Source: a virus
Strand: one strand, 5' to 3'
Virus record (IMG/VR): IMGVR_UViG_3300034102_000985
Location: 1-62,431 of that record
Length of the DNA stretch: 62,431 nt
A model generated the notes under the pieces. That model searched no databases and was not told the origin of the DNA. It saw only the letters and a list, made by a program, of their open reading frames with translations. Positions 56,101-62,431 of this stretch are shown in pieces. Position 1 is the stretch's first letter. Each line of letters opens with the position of its first letter. Made by a program: the position numbers and the translations under genes.

Positions 56101-59100
56101 AAATTTATGATTAAAACCACTACCATGATCAATAAATGATAATAAAACATTTTTATTTGTAGATCCCAATTGTACAAATCCGCCAGTACTACCAACACCT
56201 ATAGGGAAAGTTGAAATTCCTATAAGATCATTAGAAATTTTTCCAACATAAAATTTAGAATAGTCTTGGACAGGATATGATGTTGATCCAGTAGAAACTT
56301 TTATAGGAGTATTACCAGAGCTTGTATATGTAATCAGATCTCCAGTTTGTAATCCATGATCTCTTAAATATATGGACTGATATGGAATTATTTTTGAAGT
56401 TACTCCATAAGCAACATGAGAGAAAAATATTGTTGTCCCTATACCAACTCCACTACCCTTACCTAAACTTTCAAGAGGATTGAAATAAATATCACTATTA
56501 ATTTTATATTGAATTGAAGATGTATACCCAACATTAATAGTAAATTTCCTAGGAACTTCATACATGACAGATCCTTCACTGTGAGCAACTCCAGATGTTC
56601 CCCCATATGATCTTAATATTTTTATCTTAGATAATTCCTTATCTATTTCTAAAATCTGTATCTTTTCATTGTCTACTTTGTAAATATCATTTACTTGTAC
56701 ATTTGGATAATTTAAATTACCATAAACATCAATAAAAGTAGTAACTCCAGTAAATGTTTGGGCATTTAAATTTTTAGTTAGAATTAATTTACTTGTAAGT
56801 ATACCAACAGAAAAACTATTGGATATATTTAACTCATAATTGTTTAAATTATTAATGGTAATTACATCATTAGCAGACAAGTATGAAGGCACACTACATA
56901 TTCCAAGTATTACTCCAGTGTTTGAATATGGTATGAATTGAACATTACTTATTTTATAAGATGTACATGCTATAGATACAATATTTTTTCCAACTATTTC
57001 TGATACATTTGCAAATGCATTAGATCCCCCAGCATCACTATTATCAAATACAACTTCATCATTTACTTTATAATTTTTTCCAGGTGAAACTATGGAAATA
57101 TTTGTAATAGATCCTGGGAAAGTTGTATCAATTCTATTGTATTCTTTTGTATACTTATTTGGTTCTAATATAACATCATATCCACTATTTTTATTCAGTA
57201 ATCCATAGTAATAAGTATTTCTTAACCATCCTGTTGAATTTATATTAATTTTATCTTGATTTGAGTTTTGATCATAGTTAAAATCTATTATTTTAGAATT
57301 AAATTTATCACCTATGATATATGGGAACACTGGTTTTAAGAATGATCTGAAAGGACCATCAGATTCTTCTGTATTATTAATTGTTGAAAAATACGCATAA
57401 ATTCCTTCTGGAAAATCTGGAGTTTTACAGTATCTTCCATTATATTCATCCAAATCACCAGTTCCATCATAAAAATAATCTTCAATAAAAAATCCAACTG
57501 GATATAGTGAAGGTCTTATTGGAGAATTGATGATTCTATATCCAGATTTCATTCTGGTTACAACTCCACCTTCTGGATCTGCATATCCATAAGGGCCATA
57601 AATTGGATTTCCATCATAGGCCCAACCTATTAATGGTGAATGGTATTTAATTGATGATGTATCATTTACGGAATCTTCTCTGTAAATAGTTGTTCCATCA
57701 ACACCAATTGAAGTTGAAAGTAAAGATTGTCTTAACTTTCTTGGTGCATATGCATGACAATACTCTAATTCATATTTTTTATTGATCGCATTATAAATTA
57801 TTCCATCATCATCTGTTATTTGATCTGTTGTTATAAGCCTCTCCACCAAGTTTATATTCCATGATTTTATATAAGTTTCAAATTTAACACCAAATCCAGA
57901 TGATGAAACTCGTATTCTTGTGTTACTTTGAGTATAATTTGAACCAGATTTACTAATAATTACATCAATAATTTTTCCATCACTAAGAATAGGTAGTAAT
58001 TCTGCTCCAGAACCATCTCCTTCAACTATTAAATCTGGAATTGAATTATATTCTAGTCCAACATTATTAATTAAAATACCAACTATTTTACCATTAGAAA
58101 TAATTGGTGATATACTTGCATCCTTTCCACTTGAAACATACACTGATGGTTGTTTTCTATAATTAATAATTTCTTGGTCACCATACTGTTGTCCATAATT
58201 GCTTAAAGAAACTGATTCTATTCTTCCCCTAAAAATAGGTCTTATTTTAACTGAAGAATCTTGCCCAGAAAAAGTTATTATTCCTACTGGATTTTCAATT
58301 TTTACTGAAATTGGTAGATAATTTAACTCATGTACTCCAGATCCAATAGATATTAAATTACTGAAAATATTATTATCATAGTAATAATTTTCAGAAATGG
58401 ATCCAACTCCTACTGGAGATAATTTAATAGTATCAACATCAATGACTTTTACATAATAATTTGTAGATGAAGAAAGACCTGATATTAAAGTCTCATTAGA
58501 ATCATATGTAACTACTTCCTTTCCTTTATAACCATGGTCTTTTATTCTAATAATATCGGAATAAATGTTAACATGTTCTGGTAAGAAGAACACTCTTTTA
58601 TTCTCATATCCAGATCCACTTTCTACGACATCGATAGAAGATATTATATTTTTGGGGTCAAAAGTTGTAAATTTATGTACTCCAGATCCAAAAGATGTAA
58701 TATTTACGGTATTTAATCCTGCAACAGCATTTTCATATGTTGAATATAGTTTTATATTTGATGCATCAGTTGGTATTACATAATATACTGAATTATCAAA
58801 TAATCCACCTACAGGAGTTTGATTATTTGAACTGTAAATTATTTTTTCAAATTTATTAAATCTATGGTAAGTTGTAAATCCTATGGTATTATTAGTTAAA
58901 TCAATCAATCCAGATGTTGAGTATGCACCAAATTCAACTGAAGTGTATATTTTAGATACTTTACATTCTGCTATTGCACCAGACCCATTTCCACCAGAAA
59001 TAGTTACTTTTGGTATACCATTAGTAAAGGAATAATTATTTTCTAGTATTTCAATTCTTTTTAATGATCCATTAACATGACAAACACCAGTAGCACCTAT

Positions 59101-61272
59101 CCCAGTAGTGTCTTCAATAGTTAAAATTGGTGGATTAATAACATCATAATTTTCATCACCAAAAGAAGAAACTATTATTTTATCTATTGGGCCATAATTA
59201 ATAAAATCTCCAGTTTTGTAACTTAAAAGTTCAACACCATTAAGTAACATTCCAATTTGTCCAGGGACAACTTTAGTTTTTACACTAGAATTTATTGTTG
59301 GGACGAAATTTCTAATTAAAGGTTGAGGTTGAATACTTTGATTTGCAAATTTAGTTATTTGAAATATGTTATCAACAACTTCTCCACTCACAAAAGTATA
59401 ATTTTCTGTGTAAATATTTGATCTACTTGTACAAATGCGTATTACATTATCGTTTATTTTTTTAACATAATATGTTCCTTCTGGGATATTTAATTTATTA
59501 TTAACACCACCATTGGTATATGATATAGAATCTCCAGTAAAGAATGGATGTTTTCCAATATTTAATTCATATCCATCATAAAATCCACTAAATTTAACTG
59601 AAAAATCTTTAAATTTGAGAGGAACATTTAAATAATTTGGTAATGATGGTGATGTGACATATACCCCATCATTTTTATCGATATAAACATTACTAACATT
59701 AGATGATATTATTTTTATACTTTCATTTTCATCAGTATTAACTTTGTTAATATTTTTAATAGCAATATAGGTCAGATTAACATTTATTGAATCATTTAAC
59801 TGAATATCAAAAGAATTTTTGTTGGCAATTTTTATAACAAGAGATGTATAACTATTTCCATTATTACTCTTTAATGTAACAGTATCGCCCAAGGTAATTG
59901 TATTTTGATCTTTAGTAATTACTCTATATCTAAATCCAGAAAGTTGTTGAACCGTTAATACAGTAAAATATGGAGAACAATTTACTAACCAATTAGAACT
60001 TAAAGTATTATTACGATTGATACCTAGAGAAACTATATCAAGCCTGTCGTTGTCCTCATAGAAATAACTTTCATCTAAAGTATCAATATCAGATAAAACT
60101 CCACTTATTCTTACTTTAATTATTTCATCATTATAATAAGAATATGCATAAAATGGAGAATAAATTTCAAATGATCTATCAAGTTCTATTACACCACTAC
60201 AACCAAGAAACTGAGTTAATGTTTTAGATGTGTATTCAATGGTAAAAATATTAAATTCATCAAATCTTACCTGTAAAGTTCCAGAATCTGGAAATCCTAA
60301 TGTTGAATCCACATCAAGATATGTTTGACCTTCTAATGTATTAGAAGTTAAATATGTTTTGGGGTGGTATTGAAAAACATCTGTATTAATTCCTTCAGAA
60401 AAATCTAAACTTACTTTATAATATAATCTATTATTTCTAATTATTTTCTCTACATTAGTTACTGTTCCAGATGCATAATTAATTAAACCTGGAACTTCAT
60501 CTTGGAATAAAGTTAAGTTTATTAACTTTTCAACTTCACCTGTTAACTTTTCTACTACCAAATCTCTTGTTATGCGATAATCTGTATCTGATGCCTGTAT
60601 TACATAATCTCTTGGTTTGATAACTTTTGCACCTATTCCAAAAATAGATTTAAATAGTAAATCAAAAGAAACATCAGACCCTTTTGAGGAATAAAAATCT
60701 TTAAGTTTGTATAAAAGATTTTTTTCATTTATAGATTCGTATAAATCAACACCTTCAAATCCTGGAGCAAATTGGTACTTATATTTTTTAAAGAATTCCT
60801 TTAAAAATAATACACTAAGATTATATACTATAGAACCACTTTTATGTTCTGAAGATACTGAGGTTTCAAACAATAATTGATCTTTTATTTCTGTTCTATA
60901 TGATGTTATTCCACTAAAAGACCTTGTACACTCTCTGAAAGAGTTTTCTGTGGAATATTTGTATGATATTATCTCATCATTTATTTTTACTAATCCATTT
61001 TCTTTTGGGAAATCTTTGGTTGAAGATACGAAGATTTCTGTATCAGTAAAAGATATATCTTCTAATAATTCTGTGGTAAAAAATAGTTCAGATATATTAT
61101 CTAGTTTTACATATTGATCTATATTATTTAAAATATCTAGTGGACCACCCTGATATTCTGCTGAGTTATAATATTCCTGTAAAAATTCTAAAATACGTGG
61201 AGATTCCTCAAACAAAAATTCGGGAATTTGAGACTTGATTAAATTTTTTGTTTTTATTCTAGAATTTAACAT
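50149..61272 (-). CDS. 7: Giant baseplate wedge protein gp7 with YHYH-like domain
   Basis: Its place between gp6 and gp8 and the N terminus (SRIKTKNLIKSQIPEFLFEE, ILEFLQEYYNSAEYQGGP) identify gp7, the wedge organiser. It has 3707 residues against 1032 in T4. Much of the extra length is repeated modules: VSSTKDFP..INDEIISY near 67-144 and again near 314 and 2667; HGYKTGQ/HGLQTGD modules near 570, 790, 904, 1630, 1794 and 2550; FNG-type units near 2517, 2814 and 3100; and many GxGY repeats, densest at 2924-3030 and 3340-3490. Residues about 1207-1304 (SPLIGWAYDGNPIYGPYGYA, later DEYNGRYCKTPDFPEGIYAY) resemble the YHYH domain. It starts four bases after gp6. Confidence 0.92.
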   Translation of the reverse strand: MLNSRIKTKNLIKSQIPEFLFEESPRILEFLQEYYNSAEYQGGPLDILNNIDQYVKLDNISELFFTTELLEDISFTDTEIFVSSTKDFPKENGLVKINDEIISYKYSTENSFRECTRSFSGITSYRTEIKDQLLFETSVSSEHKSGSIVYNLSVLFLKEFFKKYKYQFAPGFEGVDLYESINEKNLLYKLKDFYSSKGSDVSFDLLFKSIFGIGAKVIKPRDYVIQASDTDYRITRDLVVEKLTGEVEKLINLTLFQDEVPGLINYASGTVTNVEKIIRNNRLYYKVSLDFSEGINTDVFQYHPKTYLTSNTLEGQTYLDVDSTLGFPDSGTLQVRFDEFNIFTIEYTSKTLTQFLGCSGVIELDRSFEIYSPFYAYSYYNDEIIKVRISGVLSDIDTLDESYFYEDNDRLDIVSLGINRNNTLSSNWLVNCSPYFTVLTVQQLSGFRYRVITKDQNTITLGDTVTLKSNNGNSYTSLVIKIANKNSFDIQLNDSINVNLTYIAIKNINKVNTDENESIKIISSNVSNVYIDKNDGVYVTSPSLPNYLNVPLKFKDFSVKFSGFYDGYELNIGKHPFFTGDSISYTNGGVNNKLNIPEGTYYVKKINDNVIRICTSRSNIYTENYTFVSGEVVDNIFQITKFANQSIQPQPLIRNFVPTINSSVKTKVVPGQIGMLLNGVELLSYKTGDFINYGPIDKIIVSSFGDENYDVINPPILTIEDTTGIGATGVCHVNGSLKRIEILENNYSFTNGIPKVTISGGNGSGAIAECKVSKIYTSVEFGAYSTSGLIDLTNNTIGFTTYHRFNKFEKIIYSSNNQTPVGGLFDNSVYYVIPTDASNIKLYSTYENAVAGLNTVNITSFGSGVHKFTTFDPKNIISSIDVVESGSGYENKRVFFLPEHVNIYSDIIRIKDHGYKGKEVVTYDSNETLISGLSSSTNYYVKVIDVDTIKLSPVGVGSISENYYYDNNIFSNLISIGSGVHELNYLPISVKIENPVGIITFSGQDSSVKIRPIFRGRIESVSLSNYGQQYGDQEIINYRKQPSVYVSSGKDASISPIISNGKIVGILINNVGLEYNSIPDLIVEGDGSGAELLPILSDGKIIDVIISKSGSNYTQSNTRIRVSSSGFGVKFETYIKSWNINLVERLITTDQITDDDGIIYNAINKKYELEYCHAYAPRKLRQSLLSTSIGVDGTTIYREDSVNDTSSIKYHSPLIGWAYDGNPIYGPYGYADPEGGVVTRMKSGYRIINSPIRPSLYPVGFFIEDYFYDGTGDLDEYNGRYCKTPDFPEGIYAYFSTINNTEESDGPFRSFLKPVFPYIIGDKFNSKIIDFNYDQNSNQDKININSTGWLRNTYYYGLLNKNSGYDVILEPNKYTKEYNRIDTTFPGSITNISIVSPGKNYKVNDEVVFDNSDAGGSNAFANVSEIVGKNIVSIACTSYKISNVQFIPYSNTGVILGICSVPSYLSANDVITINNLNNYELNISNSFSVGILTSKLILTKNLNAQTFTGVTTFIDVYGNLNYPNVQVNDIYKVDNEKIQILEIDKELSKIKILRSYGGTSGVAHSEGSVMYEVPRKFTINVGYTSSIQYKINSDIYFNPLESLGKGSGVGIGTTIFFSHVAYGVTSKIIPYQSIYLRDHGLQTGDLITYTSSGNTPIKVSTGSTSYPVQDYSKFYVGKISNDLIGISTFPIGVGSTGGFVQLGSTNKNVLLSFIDHGSGFNHKFTTNNSNTIVGDILKLTSTVTTLTNHNLTVNDVVDIDVRSGIQTTFIVKYNDTIRRMVINPSSFGILDVDTTNDIITIQNHGYKTGQKVLHTSQSPTGGLLNDEIYYVIVLDENRIRLSNNYYKSLNNILNVDYIDLVSPAATGALSLINPELNVYKNSTVIFNLSDLSLSSGGRPAFSFDFYLDSEFKNKFYTDNTKSFSVRKFGSIGVDNNASVSLIIDENTPEKLFYKLTPILFDGLGLAKEELIDDNYNITNNNLLNILESLYNGLYPVSGIGSTSFTYILTNPPERNSYNLNESEIKYFTKSLSALGEISKITIQSGGFGYKKLPNIAKVRSGLGTDALLLPFSDNIGKVYKYKLNDIGFDYPTDKTLSPSTLLPKIFKIEPLSKFERIKILSPGVNYFVSPQLVVLDGLTGRVNDEVDLRYEIGDYEVNIVRNTTGVYNISPVILPTNNPNGTRISSISYNSGTYDVTVGLAISYSSINDFPFEVGDEVIVENTNIDIVEGGNGYNSANYGYKLFTLTNINPDVGGENPTITYNIGDLPNPNPGTFDTFESIGTVTPKKYFPIFEITLVKDRFISGEKIISESGVEGIAQSYDFKNEYLKINTTENFKVGDLVTGESTKNRGLISQIILFETKHNIDGSAILSKGWKNNIGVLGDNLQRLHDNDYYQYFSYSIKSNISIENWNSLVSDLNHTLGFKKFSDLSIESYAFAAEDRVGLVTAAQQLTTLTSLATLDSNVDINLYKDFDISREKPIIVDDRYVSNEILFNTPFLQSYLEFIGNRVLKIDDISSQFDSSTRSFELNHKGEPIFSIDFNASVGSVVGLTDNTIYLPNHFFVSGEEIEYIPFNSITSNAIGIGTTFFVGVGTTSKLPSSVYVIRIDSRRIQLASSAQNALLFNPIPLSLTSVGIGSTHTLRSKNVTTRALVSINGIIQSPVVSTAVTSTIVSTVGIGSTIFPLSGISSIFSGDLIKINNEIMFVTSVGVASTNSITVFRSWVGTTESSHSSSSLVTKISGSYNIVGNKIHFSEPIRGLTPIGTTSNGPNDVDYLGISTSTRFDGRVFIRSALKQGFTSTYDKAYNTNYIFDDISQSFNGITTSYTLKQNKSNVTGFSTSNAIILIDDVFQGPQRLGSPLTNINGDYKLSEISGQTNISFTGNPANFQVTNDINTSTVPRGGIIVSVGSTNGLRYQPLIGAGGTAIVSAAGTIQSVSVGNSGSGYRVGVQTYIRVGVQTYSSGTPKITYVGYANAANGKITNVVITNAGIGYTRSNPPKVVIDPPLNYSDIPLIYSSKSPSGIGTGATVDITVGQGSSVINFELKNLGYGYGQGDILTVPMGGTTGIPTDSSTFTLYAFEEFQLTIDKTFNSKFSGWSVGDILVLDNIEQYFNGRRRIFPLSRNGERISFFPRRSSGIDLQYNLLVFINDILQVPGESYTFNGGSTVRFNEPPKPRLAGYTTPGDTCKLLIYTGTESIDVNEVDVIETLKIGDDVQFFSDLDITLNQDKRIVVDINSADTVVTNTYAGQGVSDTELLERPINWIKQTSDKIIDEIEVGKDRKYYEPNIHSQSIILSNVGIGSTVVYVTTVKSLFDNPKEGIQVSKAKIVEIISNDSLSSGIVTATVSISSTITSLNIVNPGSGYTSNPTVSIQRPGIGITGIASATANVTSGVITSFTITNPGFGYTTGPLTGLVVNQQGIGYPPLSSSSNIFTNARLKTLTGFGRGATATIEINILNNTVFSTTITEGGTNYKIGDLLFIDSYDSVGLATTYRRTTLASPLVFSVTGIKGPNVLISPPIMQIEEISDVSYEGDYGLIVGIGTTNVGVTTGIIFDFYIPQGSPLMTDGHGITKSGIRTGDYFVVTSSSVGFGITTLTRSGSILGISTENLDNVYEVYSTSQINRSIPSVGISTVIRVVTSVSRYNGLNTVVGIASTAYYGAYSWGKILFSNRSTPKQFTVKTNRFSGISTNPIVRRKNPLAFDNYL

Positions 61273-61276
61273 ACAA

Positions 61277-62431
61277 TTAATTTCTTATTAGATTTCCATT
61301 TAAGTAGCTTGATGATACTATATATTGAGATCCAGATACGTCTCTCCCAGACGATATTGAATCTTCAATTAAATCAATATTAGACTTTGAATTGTCTAAT
61401 TGCAAATACAAATCTTGTTTTCCAATAATATCATTTGATTTTGGGATCACCGAAAATTCTATGATATTAATACCATCAACTTTTTTTGAATTTATTATGT
61501 TAATAGTTGATATTTTTATCTCACCTTTAACATAATCTATGACACCAACATCAGATCTAACTAAAACTGGTTCTGAAGAAGACCCCAATTTAAATAAAAA
61601 TAATCTTCCAGTCAAAAGATCTGGATTTGGTACATCTGAAAAGTACACTGTATCACTAACACCAGGTATATTTAATCCAGAAGATTTTATGTTATAACCT
61701 TTTTGACTTTTAACATAAAATTCATTACCGAAACATACTTCATACTCTGCAAATTTTGAAATTTCAACCCGTAAATCTCTTCGCATAGAGATTTTAGTGA
61801 TGTTTGATGTTATAGAATCATCTGAATCATCTATTAATTTTAGAAATTTACTATATTTAAATCTTGAAGAGTATCTATTTAATTCAGTAGATTTTGCATA
61901 TTTTGTAAGATTATCTAAAACTCTATTTTTAACAACACTCACAGACCTAGTTAAATTTGTATTAAAGTAGACTTGAGAATCGTATTCAATATAAACATAT
62001 TTTAAGTCAACAAATTCTGGAACTATTCCCGCAACTGCGTATTTTCTAAGTTTAAATTTTAAGTTATCTTTAACATTATTAGGAATGTATGCACCATTTT
62101 TAGGCTTTACAGCAATAAAAACTTTCCCAAATTTTGGAGGATCCAATTCTTCACCACCAAATACTGATATTGATTCTACTTCTGGGTATATTGATGGTAT
62201 TAATGCTTCATAATCGGCAGAAGTTACTGCTCTATTTTGTGATGCATATACTCTTGGAGCAAACTTTTTTATTGATGCTACTTCTTCTATTGGTTTACCA
62301 CCAGTTGATGCCTGAATAGTTGTTATAAATGGTGTTGGTATTTGTAATTCGTCACCATTATTATCTACAAATGATCCAGAAAAAGTAAATTCGGATATTC
62401 CATTAGAACTTGGACCCGATGTAACGATATA
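61277..62431 (-). CDS. 6: Baseplate wedge protein gp6 (C-terminal part; 5' end outside window)
   Basis: The frame stays open to the right edge, so 384 residues of the C-terminal part are visible and the true start is outside. The TTG at 62146 is an internal leucine codon. The segment IEEVASIKKFAPRVYASQNR, followed by AVTSADYEALIPSIYPEVES, ISVFGGEELDPPKFGKVFIA and VKPKNG, is the hallmark baseplate J-like core of T4-like gp6, which forms the dimer ring that holds the wedges around the hub. The C-terminal half (LKYVYIEYDSQVYFNTNLTR, DRYS-like RYSSRFKYSKFLKLIDDSDD) matches the family. No inserted modules are visible. Confidence 0.96.
   Translation of the reverse strand, partial: YIVTSGPSSNGISEFTFSGSFVDNNGDELQIPTPFITTIQASTGGKPIEEVASIKKFAPRVYASQNRAVTSADYEALIPSIYPEVESISVFGGEELDPPKFGKVFIAVKPKNGAYIPNNVKDNLKFKLRKYAVAGIVPEFVDLKYVYIEYDSQVYFNTNLTRSVSVVKNRVLDNLTKYAKSTELNRYSSRFKYSKFLKLIDDSDDSITSNITKISMRRDLRVEISKFAEYEVCFGNEFYVKSQKGYNIKSSGLNIPGVSDTVYFSDVPNPDLLTGRLFLFKLGSSSEPVLVRSDVGVIDYVKGEIKISTINIINSKKVDGINIIEFSVIPKSNDIIGKQDLYLQLDNSKSNIDLIEDSISSGRDVSGSQYIVSSSYLNGNLIRN

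Noticed and set aside
62146-62148. TTG at 62146 as the start of gp6
   Set aside because: The frame continues to the right edge with strongly conserved gp6 sequence, so this is an internal leucine codon.
1-62431. tRNA genes or host-derived metabolic genes
   Set aside because: No gap is long enough for a tRNA except short promoter regions, and no protein resembles a photosynthesis or metabolic gene.

Overview
The window is a structural and packaging block of a T4-like myovirus. It is AT-rich, and essentially every base is coding on the minus strand, so transcription runs from high to low coordinates. Gene order and sequence motifs match the marine cyanophage-type branch of the T4-like phages: gp6, gp7, gp8, a DUF4815-type protein, gp13, gp14, gp15, gp16, fibre genes, gp17, gp18, gp19, gp20, then a gp67-like small gene. 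The short T4 gp9-gp12/wac set is absent; very large fibre and baseplate genes stand in its place. The host cannot be read from this window. There are no auxiliary metabolic genes, tRNAs, integrase, transposase or CRISPR here.

Layout in transcription order. 62431-50149: baseplate wedge gp6 (5' part outside the window) and a 3707-residue gp7. 50118-40852: gp8 and a 2558-residue DUF4815 protein with a long polyproline linker. 40849-35727: two small proteins, neck gp13 and gp14 (with a LamG-like insertion), tail terminator gp15 and small terminase gp16. 35706-13736: a fibre region with a 206-residue Ig-like protein, its 71-residue partial paralogue, repeat proteins of 753 and 2882 residues, a 3255-residue fibre ending in an S74 auto-cleaving chaperone, and an 88-residue protein overlapping it. 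A strong intrinsic terminator then abuts a perfect TATAAATA late-promoter box. 13677-4666: a mosaic protein, large terminase gp17, a zinc-ribbon protein, sheath gp18, tube gp19, portal gp20 and a 50-residue gp67-like protein. 4598-1: a coiled-coil protein with a C1q/TNF-like domain that runs off the left edge.

An octamer NATAAATA, in the T4 late-promoter form, sits 18-60 bases upstream of eleven genes at almost every gap that could hold one. The block therefore looks like a set of short late operons. Within operons, genes are joined by ATGA overlaps or gaps of a few bases.

The most distinctive feature is modular inflation. The same few short beta-rich modules recur inside unrelated virion proteins: baseplate, DUF4815 protein, neck, tail terminator, sheath and fibre. 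These proteins are much longer than their T4 counterparts. This suggests a mobile decoration system that has coated the particle with shared small domains.
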